Assembly: GCF_014397785.1 (NCBI RefSeq)
Contig: NZ_VZQQ01000001.1
Span: forward strand, 1 to 64,000
Source of the DNA: Paraburkholderia podalyriae
GTDB lineage: Bacteria > Pseudomonadota > Gammaproteobacteria > Burkholderiales > Burkholderiaceae
Reading direction: 5' to 3'
DNA length: 64,000 bases
The translations under genes and the position numbers were made by a program. Under the pieces are notes generated by a model, which saw only the letters and a list, made by a program, of their open reading frames with translations, did not search any database and had not been told where the DNA came from. Positions 18,046 through 28,171 of this stretch are shown piece after piece (positions within the stretch are counted from its first letter, which is position 1; each line of letters opens with the position of its first letter).

Positions 18046-18930
18046 ATGCGTCTCGACGATCGCGTGGTGATCGCGCACGGCATACCGACGCCGCTGTGGC
18101 AGGACCTGTATCACCGCGCGCTCGGCGTGCGCTGGCCGGTGTTCTTCGTGTCGCTCGCGCTGCTGTTCCTGCTGCTCAACATCGTGTTCGCCACGCTCTA
18201 CGTGCTCGGCGACGCACCGATCGCGAATCAGTTTCCGAAGGGCTTCGGCGGCGCGTTCTTCTTCAGCGTCGAAACCCTCGCGACGGTCGGCTACGGCGAC
18301 ATGCATCCGCAAACCGTGTACGCGCACTGGATCGCGACGCTCGAAATCTTCGTCGGGATGTCGAGCATCGCGTTGGCGACCGGGCTGATCTTCGCGCGCT
18401 TTTCGCGGCCGCACGCGAAGATCATGTTCGCGCGCTATGCGGTGATCCGGCCGATCGACGGCCGCATGACGCTGATGGTGCGCTCGGCCAACGCGCGTCA
18501 GAACGTGATCGCCGAGGCGCGCGCGCGGCTGCGCATCATGCGTCAGGAGACGTCGATCGAAGGCTACACGCTGCGCAAGCTCTACGACCTCGCGCTGGTG
18601 CGCGACCAGCATCCGGTGTTCAAGCTCGGCTGGACGCTGATGCACATCATCGACGAAGCGAGTCCGCTGTTCGGCGAAACCGCCGAATCGTTGAAGGGCC
18701 GCGACGTGTCGCTGCTGCTGACGCTCGAAGGCATCGACGAATCGACGTCGCAGACCATGCAGGCGCGCCACATGTGGACCTGCGACCAGATCGTCTGGCA
18801 GCACCGGTTCGTCGACATCATGAGCGAGCGCGACGGCGTGAGCCACATCGACTACGCGCACTTCGACGAAATCGCGCCGCTCGATGCGGCACCGCTCGCA
18901 CCGGACATCGCGGCGAACACGGCGCAATAG
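18046..18930 (+). CDS. inward-rectifier K+ channel (KirBac type), 5' end frameshifted
   Basis: 294 residues from the internal ATG. Two membrane helices flank the selectivity filter TVGYGDMHP, and a C-terminal immunoglobulin-like cytoplasmic domain follows (RPIDGRMTLMVRSANARQN, HIIDEASPLFGET). It is very similar to KirBac1.1 of Burkholderia pseudomallei as I remember it. The expected start is ATG 17,936, but that frame stops at 18,070 because of the 17-bp duplication at 17,994-18,035. The internal ATG has no ribosome-binding site yet would retain the slide helix and pore. The gene may therefore be weakly expressed, phase-variable or decaying. Confidence 0.85.
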   Translation: MRLDDRVVIAHGIPTPLWQDLYHRALGVRWPVFFVSLALLFLLLNIVFATLYVLGDAPIANQFPKGFGGAFFFSVETLATVGYGDMHPQTVYAHWIATLEIFVGMSSIALATGLIFARFSRPHAKIMFARYAVIRPIDGRMTLMVRSANARQNVIAEARARLRIMRQETSIEGYTLRKLYDLALVRDQHPVFKLGWTLMHIIDEASPLFGETAESLKGRDVSLLLTLEGIDESTSQTMQARHMWTCDQIVWQHRFVDIMSERDGVSHIDYAHFDEIAPLDAAPLAPDIAANTAQ

Positions 18931-19182
18931 CAATCGCCACAGTCCATTTGCCGCCCCATCTGTCTCGTCGACACCCCAGGGCATACCCGAAGCGCGCCGC
19001 CGCACGGCAAATCCGGCTCAAAAGCGGGCCAAAAGGCGCGACTCTTCGCGCCCATTCGCGCACGCCCGATTAAAGAAGAAATAAATCACTCTCACGAGCG
19101 CTAAAAAATAGAGTCTCTTTCGCTGCGTGGTCTCGGTGAGCCCATCACCCGCGCGCGAAGCCAGAACATTGGAGACTCGCCC

Positions 19183-22100
19183 ATGACCGCCCGCCTGCCC
19201 ATCGACGGCACGCCCGCTCTCGCCGGCTACAAGCTGTCCGACAATCTCACCGCGACGCGCGGCCGGATCTTTCTGACCGGCACCCAGGCGCTGGTGCGCC
19301 TCGCGCTGATGCAACGCGCACTCGATAAGACCCGCGGCCTGAACACCGCCGGCTTCATCAGCGGCTACCGCGGCTCGCCGCTCGGCATGGTCGACCTGCA
19401 GTTGTGGAAAGCGAACAAACTGCTCGACGCGAGTGACATCCGCTTCCTGCCCGCGATCAACGAAGAACTCGGCGGCACGGCCGTGCTCGGCACCCAGCGC
19501 GTCGAAGCCGATCCCGAGCGCACCGTCGATGGTGTATTCGCCATGTGGTACGGCAAAGGCCCGGGCGTCGACCGCGCGGGCGATGCGCTGAAGCACGGCA
19601 ACGCCTACGGCTCGTCGCCGCACGGCGGCGTATTGGTCGTCGCGGGCGACGATCACGGCTGCGTGTCGTCGTCGATGCCGCATCAGAGCGACTTCGCGAT
19701 GATCGGGTGGCATATGCCGGTCGTAAATCCGTCGAACATCGCAGACATGCTCGAATTCGGCCTGTACGGCTGGGCGTTGTCGCGCTTCTCAGGCGCGTGG
19801 GTCGGCTACAAGGCCATTTCGGAGACCGTCGAATCGGGCTCGACCGTCGATCTCGACGCGCTGCAAACCGAATGGACCATCCCTCAGGCGTTCGATGCAC
19901 CGGCCGGCGGTCTGCATAACCGCTGGCCCGATCTGCCAAGCCTGACCATCGAAGCGCGTCTGCATGCGAAGCTCGACGCGGTGCGTCACTTCGCGCGCAC
20001 GAACAGCATCGACAAATGGATCGCGCCGAGCCCGCACGCGAACGTCGGCATCGTCACGTGCGGCAAAGCACATCTCGATCTGATGGAAGCGCTGCGCCGG
20101 CTCGACCTGACGCTCGCCGATCTCGACGCGTCCGGCGTGCGCATCTACAAGGTCGGGCTGTCGTTTCCGTTGGAGATGACGCGCATCGATGCGTTCGTGT
20201 CGGGTCTGTCCGAAGTACTCGTGATCGAAGAGAAGGGCCCCGTCATCGAGCAACAGATCAAGGACTATCTGTACAACCGCACGCAAGGCACCCGGCCGGT
20301 CGTGATCGGCAAGCACGCCGAAGATGGCACGTTGCTGCTGTCGTCGCTCGGCGAATTGCGGCCGTCGCGCATCCTGCCCGTGTTCGCGAACTGGCTCGCG
20401 AAGCACAAGCCGGCGCTCGATCGCCGCGAACGCGTCGTCGATCTGGTCGCGCCGCAGATCCTGTCGAACGCGGCGGACAGCGTGAAGCGCACGCCGTACT
20501 TCTGCTCCGGCTGTCCGCACAACACGTCGACGAAAGTGCCGGACGGCTCGATCGCGCAGGCGGGCATCGGCTGTCATTTCATGGCATCGTGGATGGAGCG
20601 CGATACGACCGGACTGATCCAGATGGGTGGCGAAGGCGTCGACTGGGCCGCGCATTCGATGTTCACCAGGACGCGCCACGTGTTTCAGAATCTCGGCGAC
20701 GGCACCTACTTTCACTCCGGCATTCTCGCGATCCGCCAGGCGGTCGCCGCGAAAGCGACGATCACCTACAAGATCCTCTATAACGACGCGGTCGCGATGA
20801 CCGGCGGCCAGCCCGTCGACGGCAGCATCTCGGTGCCGCAGATCGCGCGTCAGGTCGAAGCCGAAGGCGTGTCGCGCTTCGTCGTGGTCAGCGACGAGCC
20901 CGAGAAATACGACGGCAATCATAGCCAGTTTCCGCCGGGCACGACGTTTCACCATCGCAGCGAGATGGACACCGTGCAGCGCGAGTTGCGCGATACCGAC
21001 GGCGTGACCGTGCTGATCTACGACCAGACCTGCGCGGCCGAAAAACGCCGGCGCCGCAAGAAAGGCGAATTCCCCGATCCGAACAAGCGGCTCTTCATCA
21101 ACGAGGAGGTCTGCGAAGGCTGCGGCGATTGCGGCGTGCAGTCGAACTGTTTGTCGGTTGAACCGGTGGAAACCGCGCTCGGTCGCAAGCGCCGCATCGA
21201 TCAGTCGTCGTGCAACAAGGACTACTCGTGCGTGAACGGCTTTTGCCCGAGCTTCGTCACCGTGGAAGGCGGCACGCTGAAAAAGGCCGCGGGCGCCGCG
21301 TTCGATCCGCAGGCGCTCGCCACGTACGTCAATGCGTTGCCGATTCCCGCGACCCATCTCGATGCCGCGCCGTACGACATCCTCGTCACCGGCGTGGGCG
21401 GTACCGGCGTCGTGACGGTCGGCGCTTTGATCAGCATGGCCGCGCATCTCGAAGGCAAGAGCGCGTCGGTGCTCGACTTCATGGGTTTCGCGCAAAAGGG
21501 CGGCGCGGTGCTGTCGTTCGTGCGCTTTGCCGCGCGTGACGAATGGCTGAACCAGGTACGCATCGACACGCAGCAGGCCGACGTGCTGCTCGCCTGCGAC
21601 ATGGTGGTCGGCGCGAGCGCCGATGCGCTGCAAACGGTCCGCCACGGCCGTACCCGCATCGTCGTCAACACACATGCGATTCCGAACGCGAGCTTCGTGC
21701 AGAACCCGGACGCGACGCTGCATGCCGATGCGCTGATCGACAAGATGCGTCACGCGGCGGGCGCCGAGCGCATGTCGACGTGCGACGCGCAAGCGCTCGC
21801 GACGCGTTTTCTCGGCGATACGATCGGCGCGAACATTCTGATGCTCGGTTTCGCGTGGCAGCTCGGTCTCGTGCCGGTGTCGTTCGCCGCGATGATGCGC
21901 GCGATCGAACTGAACAACGTCGCCGTGCAGATGAACCAGCTCGCGTTCTCGATCGGCCGCATGGCCGCGGCCGATCCCACCGCGCTCGAATCGCTGTGGC
22001 AGGCGCGTCATGCGCCGAAGCCGGGCGTGCGCGTCGATACGCTGGATGAGTTGATCGCCCATCGCGAAGAACGCTTGCTCGGGTATGGCGGCGCGGCTTA

Positions 22101-22770
22101 TGTGAAGCGCTATCGCGCGCTCGTCGATGCGGCGCGGCGCGCGGAAACCGCCGTCGACGCGACGAGCGAGCGCGTGACGCGCGCGGTCGCCACGACGTTC
22201 TATCGGCTGCTCGCGGTGAAGGACGAATACGAGGTCGCGCGTCTGCATACGGATGCCGCGTTTCGTGAAGCGCTCGAAGCGCAGTTCGAGGGCGTCGCGG
22301 GCAAGGACTTCACGATTCGCTTCAACCTCGCGCCGCCGACGCTCACGCGCGCGCAAGCCGGCGCCGTACCCACGAAGAAAACTTATGGTCAGTGGATGTG
22401 GTCGGTGCTCGGCCTGCTCGCGAAGTGGCGCGGTCTGCGCGGCTCGGCGCTCGATCCGTTCGGCCGCACGCTCGAGCGCAAGATGGAGCGCGAGCTCGCG
22501 AGCGATTACGAAACCACGCTGCAACGCGCGCTAGCGAAGCTCGACGCGAGCCATCTCGACGACGCCGCGAAACTCGCCGAACTGCATGCGCGCGTGCGCG
22601 GTTATGGACACGTGAAGCTGGCGAACCTGGCGGGGGTCAAGCGTGGTGAGCGTGAGCTCGCAGCGCGTCTCGGCATCGATGCGGCGACGGGTACGGCGGT
22701 GAAGAAGTCGCTGGAAGAGATGAAGGGCGCCGGGCAGTTGCGCGGCATTCCGGTGGTGGTCGCGAAGTAA
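19183..22770 (+). CDS. indolepyruvate:ferredoxin oxidoreductase, fused alpha and beta parts
   Basis: 1,195 residues in one chain. An N-terminal pyrimidine-binding domain is followed by a TPP-binding domain (GGEGVDWAAHSMFTRTRHVFQNLGDGT) and iron-sulfur cysteines CEGCGDC from about residue 644 and CNKDYSCVNGFCPSF. The gamma/beta catalytic domain begins GVGGTGVVTVGALIS, and a C-terminal DUF6537-like region ends the chain. It oxidatively decarboxylates aryl-pyruvates from aromatic amino-acid transamination to aryl-acetyl-CoA, passing electrons to ferredoxin. The fused form is usual in Burkholderiales. It is monocistronic and convergent with cutC, 23 bp away. Confidence 0.92.
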   Translation: MTARLPIDGTPALAGYKLSDNLTATRGRIFLTGTQALVRLALMQRALDKTRGLNTAGFISGYRGSPLGMVDLQLWKANKLLDASDIRFLPAINEELGGTAVLGTQRVEADPERTVDGVFAMWYGKGPGVDRAGDALKHGNAYGSSPHGGVLVVAGDDHGCVSSSMPHQSDFAMIGWHMPVVNPSNIADMLEFGLYGWALSRFSGAWVGYKAISETVESGSTVDLDALQTEWTIPQAFDAPAGGLHNRWPDLPSLTIEARLHAKLDAVRHFARTNSIDKWIAPSPHANVGIVTCGKAHLDLMEALRRLDLTLADLDASGVRIYKVGLSFPLEMTRIDAFVSGLSEVLVIEEKGPVIEQQIKDYLYNRTQGTRPVVIGKHAEDGTLLLSSLGELRPSRILPVFANWLAKHKPALDRRERVVDLVAPQILSNAADSVKRTPYFCSGCPHNTSTKVPDGSIAQAGIGCHFMASWMERDTTGLIQMGGEGVDWAAHSMFTRTRHVFQNLGDGTYFHSGILAIRQAVAAKATITYKILYNDAVAMTGGQPVDGSISVPQIARQVEAEGVSRFVVVSDEPEKYDGNHSQFPPGTTFHHRSEMDTVQRELRDTDGVTVLIYDQTCAAEKRRRRKKGEFPDPNKRLFINEEVCEGCGDCGVQSNCLSVEPVETALGRKRRIDQSSCNKDYSCVNGFCPSFVTVEGGTLKKAAGAAFDPQALATYVNALPIPATHLDAAPYDILVTGVGGTGVVTVGALISMAAHLEGKSASVLDFMGFAQKGGAVLSFVRFAARDEWLNQVRIDTQQADVLLACDMVVGASADALQTVRHGRTRIVVNTHAIPNASFVQNPDATLHADALIDKMRHAAGAERMSTCDAQALATRFLGDTIGANILMLGFAWQLGLVPVSFAAMMRAIELNNVAVQMNQLAFSIGRMAAADPTALESLWQARHAPKPGVRVDTLDELIAHREERLLGYGGAAYVKRYRALVDAARRAETAVDATSERVTRAVATTFYRLLAVKDEYEVARLHTDAAFREALEAQFEGVAGKDFTIRFNLAPPTLTRAQAGAVPTKKTYGQWMWSVLGLLAKWRGLRGSALDPFGRTLERKMERELASDYETTLQRALAKLDASHLDDAAKLAELHARVRGYGHVKLANLAGVKRGERELAARLGIDAATGTAVKKSLEEMKGAGQLRGIPVVVAK

Positions 22771-22793
22771 GTCGTTCGCTGCGCTGCCCGGCG

Positions 22794-23489
22794 TTACGTC
22801 GCATCGAGCAGCGCCCTCACCTGCGCGACCTTCGCGGGATCGACTGGCGCAAGACCGTTGCCGTTCACACGCACGCCCGAGCCGAAATGCACCGCCTCGA
22901 CGTGCGTTTGGATGACGAAGTTCGCGACCGCTTCGACCGTCAAACCGGCACCCGCCAGCACCGTGCAATGCGATCCCGACGCTTGCTGCACCAGTTCGCT
23001 GACCACGGCTCGCGCCTCCAGCACCGACGGCTTTCCGCCCGACGTCAGCACATTCGTCACCGCCTCGAAACCGAGCAATACATCGAGCGCTTCGCGCAGA
23101 TCGCGCGCCTCGTCGAACGCGCGATGGAAGGTGATCGCGAGTCCATCGGCGGCCTCGCACACGCGCGCGAGACCTTCGCGGTCGATCGCGCGCTCGGCAT
23201 CGAGCATGCCGATCACGATGCCGTTCGCGCCGGCCGCCTTCACCGCACGGATGTCGCGCAGCATCACCGCATAGTCGTCGGCGTCGTAGACGAACGTGCG
23301 GCTATGCGGTCGAACGATCACGTTGACCGGCACGCCGGCCGCAGAAACCACCGCCTCGATCAATCCCACACTCGGCGTCAGACCGCCCTCGCCCATCGCG
23401 GTCACGAGTTCCAGACGATCCGCACCTGCCTGCGCGGCGGCGCGCGCATCCGCGACGGTCGTGGCAATCACTTCGAGTAGCACGGACAT
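22794..23489 (-). CDS. cutC: copper homeostasis protein CutC
   Basis: 231 residues, a TIM barrel with the family landmarks MSVLLEVIATTVADARAAAQAGADRLEL at the N-terminus, VNVIVRPHSRTFVYD, AITFHRAFDE and NVLTSGG. The cytoplasmic family is linked to copper tolerance, but its biochemical activity is not settled. It ends tail-to-tail with the IorAB gene, and the start is preceded by no clear terminator of the upstream EAL gene, so co-transcription with it is possible. Confidence 0.92.
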   Translation of the reverse strand: MSVLLEVIATTVADARAAAQAGADRLELVTAMGEGGLTPSVGLIEAVVSAAGVPVNVIVRPHSRTFVYDADDYAVMLRDIRAVKAAGANGIVIGMLDAERAIDREGLARVCEAADGLAITFHRAFDEARDLREALDVLLGFEAVTNVLTSGGKPSVLEARAVVSELVQQASGSHCTVLAGAGLTVEAVANFVIQTHVEAVHFGSGVRVNGNGLAPVDPAKVAQVRALLDAT

Positions 23490-23524
23490 GAGCGCAACCT
23501 GGTGTCATTGAAAACGGCATCATG

Positions 23525-24814
23525 TCAGATGCGCGCGTCGCGTTCGTCCTCGACCCAATCGATATCGCCGCACAGCACGCAGGTTTCGCTGCCGACGCGC
23601 GTCGCCACCGACAGCGTCACGCACGGCAACGCTTCGTTGATCGACAGATACGGCCGCGTTACATGCACACGCTCCGGCGCATGGATTGCGACGCTGAAGT
23701 ACGGCCGACGCAACCAGTTCGCGCCCTGCGCGTCGGCAAGCGGCAAGAAGCGGGTTTCGCGCGCCGCGCGATCGGCGCGCAGCACGATGTTGCGGCCCGC
23801 CTGGCGGCCCTTCGCATCGAGCAGAAAACAGCGCGCCACGTGATCGAGCGCGAGGAAATTCCAGCACACCTCGTCGAGCGGCTCACCGGCGGCGAGGCGC
23901 TCCGCGGCGCGCTCGAACGCGCGCAGATACGGCGCGAGCCGGCTCGCGTTGCGCCGCTCGCGCGCCTCGGCCTGCTCGCGATAACGTTCGATGACTTCGC
24001 CGATGCAAGCCGCCGCGTGGATCGCATCGACGACACCCGGATTCGGCCGGCCGAAGAAAAAGCCCTGCACGAAATCGGCATTGCAGGCGAGCGCCATCTG
24101 CGCTTCGTGCTCGGTTTCGACGCCTTCGATCAGCACGAGCTTGCCCGCCTCATGCAGCAGCGCCACGAGCCCCGGCAGGATGGTCGCCATGTCGGCGCGA
24201 TGCGCGGCGTGCGACAGCATGATGCGGTCGAGCTTCACGATGTCGGGATTCAGCTGCCAGATGCGCTCGATGTTCGAATGACCGGCGCCGAAGTCGTCGA
24301 GCGCGATCAGGAAGCCGCGCTCGCGGAACTCGCGCACCGCGTCGGCGAGTCGGTCGAGATCGCCGGCGCTCTGCTCGAGCACTTCGAGCACGACGCGTCG
24401 CGGCGACAGATCGAGCCGCCGCAGATTCGCGAGCAGCGCCGCCGCGAGATACGGGTCGGTCAGCACGCCTGGATGCACGTTCAGGAACAGCCATTCGTGC
24501 TCGGCGCCGAGCATCTTGAAGTTCTCCAGATGCAACGTCTGCGCGAGCCGGTCGATCTGCAGCGCGTCGCCGAGGCGCGCGGCCTCGCCGAACACGTCGA
24601 GCGGCGACACCGCGCGATCGAGCGCGTCGTGCGCGCGCAGCAAGCCCTCATAGCCGACCGCGCGCAGGTGCGACAGACTGAAAATCGGCTGGAACACGCT
24701 CGTCAGCGTCACCTCGCCATGCTGCACCGAATAGCGTTGAAGGCCCGAGGTCACCTCGACCTCGAAGCCGTGCGGCACGCTCGCCGACCTGTCCTGTTGT
24801 TGCGCAATCCTCAT
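23525..24814 (-). CDS. EAL-domain cyclic-di-GMP phosphodiesterase with C-terminal sensor
   Basis: 429 residues. EAL domain about 20-270 with the catalytic set intact: E56-G-L (EGLL), FLNVHP, VLEVLEQ, IALDDFGAG, IVKLD, LIEGVETE, QGFFFGRP. It should hydrolyse c-di-GMP. The C-terminal 120 residues (HVARCFLLDAKGRQAG, RRPYFSVAIHAPERVHVTRPYLSI) look like a YkuI-C/Cache-type sensor domain. There is no membrane segment, so it is cytoplasmic. A GGDEF cyclase is encoded about 3.5 kb away on the same strand but is not in the same operon. Confidence 0.88.
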   Translation of the reverse strand: MRIAQQQDRSASVPHGFEVEVTSGLQRYSVQHGEVTLTSVFQPIFSLSHLRAVGYEGLLRAHDALDRAVSPLDVFGEAARLGDALQIDRLAQTLHLENFKMLGAEHEWLFLNVHPGVLTDPYLAAALLANLRRLDLSPRRVVLEVLEQSAGDLDRLADAVREFRERGFLIALDDFGAGHSNIERIWQLNPDIVKLDRIMLSHAAHRADMATILPGLVALLHEAGKLVLIEGVETEHEAQMALACNADFVQGFFFGRPNPGVVDAIHAAACIGEVIERYREQAEARERRNASRLAPYLRAFERAAERLAAGEPLDEVCWNFLALDHVARCFLLDAKGRQAGRNIVLRADRAARETRFLPLADAQGANWLRRPYFSVAIHAPERVHVTRPYLSINEALPCVTLSVATRVGSETCVLCGDIDWVEDERDARI

Positions 24815-25148
24815 CCAGTCCTCTCACGCGAGAGCCAGCCGTTCCGAACGCGAAAAGCGCCGAAACCGACGCTGGTCCTCAAAATGTGCGTCATCGTTAC
24901 CGGTTAAGCAAGGTCCATGCGCACGCTGGCGCACACTGCGCTGTAACTCGCCCGAAAGATTGCACCGGAGACAGCGCTGATGCGCCGTCAGAGGGCATGG
25001 CGCGCACCGTTGCGGTGCGTCGCTTCAGTGATGTTCGCCGTGAGCCTCGCTGCGAAGCGCGCCGCAAGTGCGCGCGACGCCGGGCTACACTCGACGCTGC
25101 GCATCGCGCCCCTTCCCAGGACACCCCTTCATCCACCCGGAACACACG
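24815..25148. other. intergenic region between divergent genes
   Basis: 334 bp between the EAL gene (left) and the antiporter (right). It should carry both promoters. No regulatory motif or gene stands out. Confidence 0.5.
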
Positions 25149-26804
25149 ATGGAAATTGTCTTCACCGTCCTGATCCTGCTGCTCGCCGTCGCCGCGTCCG
25201 GCATGCTGACCCGCGCGTTGCCGTTCAAGCTGCCACTGCCGCTCGTGCAGATCGCGATCGGCGCGATGCTCGCGTGGCCGCGCCTCGAATTGCACGTCGC
25301 GTTCGATCCGGAAATCTTCATGCTGCTGTTCATTCCGCCGCTGCTGTTCGCGGATGGCTGGCGCATGCCGAAGCGCGAGTTCTTCATGGCGCGCCGCGCG
25401 ATCCTGATGCTCGCGCTCGGCCTCGTGTTCATGACTGTGCTGGTGGTCGGTCACTTCGTGCACGCGCTGGTGCCGCAGATCTCGTTGCCGGTCGCGTTCG
25501 CGCTCGCCGCGGTGCTGTCGCCGACCGACGCAGTCGCACTGTCCGGCATCGCCGGCAAGGGCAAGATTCCGGGGCAGCTGATGCATATCCTCGAAGGCGA
25601 GGCGCTGATGAACGACGCGTCGGGCCTCGTCGCGCTGAAGTTTGCGATCGCCGCGGCGCTGACCGGCGCCTTTTCGCTGCGTCAAGCGTCGGTGAGCTTC
25701 GTGATCATCGCGGTGGGCGGCCTCGCGGTCGGCGCGGCGGTGAGCGCGGTGTTCAGCTTCGTGTCCGCGCGGTTTCTCAATCTCACCGAGGAAGGCGATC
25801 CCGCGCCCGGCGTCGTGATGACGCTACTGATTCCGTTCGCCGCCTATCTGAGCGCCGAGCGCTTCGAACTGTCGGGCATTCTCGCCGCGGTCTCCGCCGG
25901 CATGATGATGAACTACGCGAGCATCGCGGAAAAGTGGCAGGTCGCCTCGCGCGTGCGGGCCACCAGCACGTGGACGATGATCGAGTTCGTGTTCAACGGC
26001 ATGGTGTTCATCATGCTCGGGCTGCAGTTTCCGCACATCCTCGGCCGCGCGCTGCTCGACGCGCACCAAACCAACGACGCACAGGTTGCGCTGTTGATCG
26101 GCTATATCGTCGCGGTGGCGATTGCGCTATACGCAATGCGCTTCGTGTGGGTGTGGCTGCTGCGCTGGTTCGCGAGCCGTGGCGCGGCGAAGCACGGCGT
26201 CGCGAACGCGGTGCCGGGGCTGCGCATGGTGTCGGTGACGACGGTGGCCGGCGTGCGCGGCGCGGTGACGCTCGCGGGCGTGCTGTCGCTGCCGGAGTTG
26301 CTGCCCAACGGCACGCCGCTGCCGGGACGTGATCTCGCGATCTTCATCGCATCGGGCGTGATCCTGCTGTCGCTGCTGGTGGCGGTGGCCGCGTTGCCGC
26401 TGCTGCTGCGCGGCTGGCGGCGCGGCAAGGACCCGCACGCGGCCGAGGAAGCACTTGCGCGTACGCTCGCCGCGCAGTCGGCGATTCGCGCGGTCGATCA
26501 TCTGCACGACATCGAGTGCGCGGACCTCGATGAATCGGCTCAGGCGTACGCGACCGATGTGACCGCGCGCGTGATGGATGTGTACCGCCGCCGCCTCGCG
26601 ACGCTCGACGACGAGCAGGCGCCGCGCGAACTCGCGCGCCGTGCCGATGCGATCGAATTCCGCATGAAGCTCGCGGCGATGCGTGCCGAGCGCAAGACGC
26701 TGCTCGATTTGCGCGACACGCAGCGGATCAACGACGAGACGTTGAACAAGCTGATGCGTGAGGTGGATCTGTCGGAGACGGCGCTGACTGCGCGCAAAGG
26801 GTAG
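25149..26804 (+). CDS. CPA1-family Na+/H+ antiporter
   Basis: 551 residues from MEIVFTVLILLLAVAASGML, whose hydrophobic start is natural; a longer frame upstream is leader. About twelve membrane helices contain the CPA1 core motifs AAVLSPTDAVALSGIAGKG and EGEALMNDASGLVALK, whose Asn-Asp pair binds the cation. The C-terminal 120 residues are cytoplasmic and helical. It exchanges Na+ (or K+) for protons in pH and salt homeostasis. It is monocistronic, convergent with the NCS2 permease across a hairpin at 26,825-26,857. Confidence 0.88.
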   Translation: MEIVFTVLILLLAVAASGMLTRALPFKLPLPLVQIAIGAMLAWPRLELHVAFDPEIFMLLFIPPLLFADGWRMPKREFFMARRAILMLALGLVFMTVLVVGHFVHALVPQISLPVAFALAAVLSPTDAVALSGIAGKGKIPGQLMHILEGEALMNDASGLVALKFAIAAALTGAFSLRQASVSFVIIAVGGLAVGAAVSAVFSFVSARFLNLTEEGDPAPGVVMTLLIPFAAYLSAERFELSGILAAVSAGMMMNYASIAEKWQVASRVRATSTWTMIEFVFNGMVFIMLGLQFPHILGRALLDAHQTNDAQVALLIGYIVAVAIALYAMRFVWVWLLRWFASRGAAKHGVANAVPGLRMVSVTTVAGVRGAVTLAGVLSLPELLPNGTPLPGRDLAIFIASGVILLSLLVAVAALPLLLRGWRRGKDPHAAEEALARTLAAQSAIRAVDHLHDIECADLDESAQAYATDVTARVMDVYRRRLATLDDEQAPRELARRADAIEFRMKLAAMRAERKTLLDLRDTQRINDETLNKLMREVDLSETALTARKG

Positions 26805-26824
26805 GAGTTGGCTGCTGCATCGAC

Positions 26825-26857
26825 ATCGGCACCGGCGCCTGAAACGCCGATGCCGAT
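26825..26857. terminator. bidirectional hairpin between convergent genes
   Basis: A 13-bp stem with one mismatch (ATCGGCACCGGCG against CGCCGATGCCGAT) and a 7-nt loop, placed in the 60-bp gap between the antiporter and permease stop codons. No clear U-tract on either side. Confidence 0.55.
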
Positions 26858-26863
26858 CGACGC

Positions 26864-28171
26864 TCAGGCCACCGGCCCTTGCGTCGGCTTTCTTCTCAAC
26901 AGCGCGTACAGGATGATCGCGCCGAACGTCGCGGTGCCGATGCCGCCGAGCCCGAAGCCGCCGAGCTTCAGCGAGAAGTCGCCGGCGCCGAGCACGAGCG
27001 TGACGGCCGAGACGATCAGGTTGCGGTTGTCGGAGAAGTCGACCTTGTTGACGACCCAGATGCGCGCGCCCGTCACCGCGATCAGCCCGAATACGACGAT
27101 CGACACGCCGCCCAGCACCGGTCCCGGAATCGTCTGGATCACCGCGCCGAACTTCGGCGAGAAGCCGAGCACGAGGGCGATCAACGCGGCGATCACGAAC
27201 ACCAGCGTCGAATAGATTTTCGTGACCGCCATCACGCCGATGTTCTCCGCGTAGGTCGTCACGCCGGTGCCGCCCGCGAAGCCGGACACGATCGTCGCGA
27301 GCGCGTCGCCGAGAAACGCGCGGCCGATGTAACGGTCGAGGTTCTGGCCCGTCATCGCGCTGACGGCCTTGATGTGGCCGAGGTTTTCGGCGACGAGAAT
27401 CACCGCGATCGGCGCGAGCAGCGTCATCGCGTGCGGCTCGAACACCGGCGACATGAAGTGCGGCATGCCGAACCACGCGGCGTTCGCGACGATCGAGAAA
27501 TCGATCGGCTTGCCCATGCCGAGGCCGTTCGTGACGATCGCGTAGATGACGTAGGCGAGCAGCAAGCCGACCAGGATCAGCAGACGCTGCAGCATGCCGC
27601 GCGTGAACACCGCGACCGCGCCGACGCACAGCACTGTGACCAGCGCCATCCACGACTCAAAATTGCTGCCACTCACGCCATGCACGGCAATCGGCGCGAG
27701 GTTCAGGCCGATCACGCAAACGACCGCGCCGGTCACGACCGGCGGCATCAGCGTTTCGATCCAGCCCGTGCCGACCGCCGACACGATCAGGCCAATCACC
27801 CCATACGCGACGCCGCACGCGATGATGCCGCCCAACGCGACCGGAATGTTCGGATTCGCGCCGTGTCCGCCGTAGCCGGTCACCGCGATGACGAGGCCGA
27901 TGAACGCGAAGCTCGACCCGAGATAGCTCGGCACGCGGCCGCCGACGAGCACGAAGAACAGCAGCGTGCCGATCCCCGACATGAAGATGCACAGGTTCGG
28001 GTCGAAGCCCATCAGCAGCGGCGCGAGCACGGTCGCGCCGAACATCGCGACCACGTGCTGGATGCCCATCGCGAACATCGGCGGCCACGCGAGCCGTTCG
28101 TCGATGCCGACGATGCCGCCCTCGGCGGCGGCAGGCTGGCGGCGCCAGCGGGGGAAATAGGATGCGGCCAT
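26864..28171 (-). CDS. NCS2-family nucleobase permease (uracil/xanthine type)
   Basis: 435 residues from MAASYFPRWRRQP with a GAGGAG site upstream; the open frame runs 35 codons further but without coding character. About 14 membrane segments show the NCS2 pattern: GIQHVVAMFGATVLAPLLMGFDPN near the start and GGTGVTTYAENIGVMAVTKIYST, whose Glu belongs to the substrate site of UraA/UapA-like carriers. It most likely imports uracil, or possibly xanthine, with protons. No nucleobase catabolic genes are adjacent, so the substrate is inferred by family only. Confidence 0.88.
   Translation of the reverse strand: MAASYFPRWRRQPAAAEGGIVGIDERLAWPPMFAMGIQHVVAMFGATVLAPLLMGFDPNLCIFMSGIGTLLFFVLVGGRVPSYLGSSFAFIGLVIAVTGYGGHGANPNIPVALGGIIACGVAYGVIGLIVSAVGTGWIETLMPPVVTGAVVCVIGLNLAPIAVHGVSGSNFESWMALVTVLCVGAVAVFTRGMLQRLLILVGLLLAYVIYAIVTNGLGMGKPIDFSIVANAAWFGMPHFMSPVFEPHAMTLLAPIAVILVAENLGHIKAVSAMTGQNLDRYIGRAFLGDALATIVSGFAGGTGVTTYAENIGVMAVTKIYSTLVFVIAALIALVLGFSPKFGAVIQTIPGPVLGGVSIVVFGLIAVTGARIWVVNKVDFSDNRNLIVSAVTLVLGAGDFSLKLGGFGLGGIGTATFGAIILYALLRRKPTQGPVA

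Noticed and set aside
19789..22524. A 911-codon open frame antisense to the indolepyruvate oxidoreductase
   Set aside because: It is rich in Arg, His and Asp with no domain. Long antisense frames are expected opposite GC-rich genes, and the sense strand encodes a clear enzyme.
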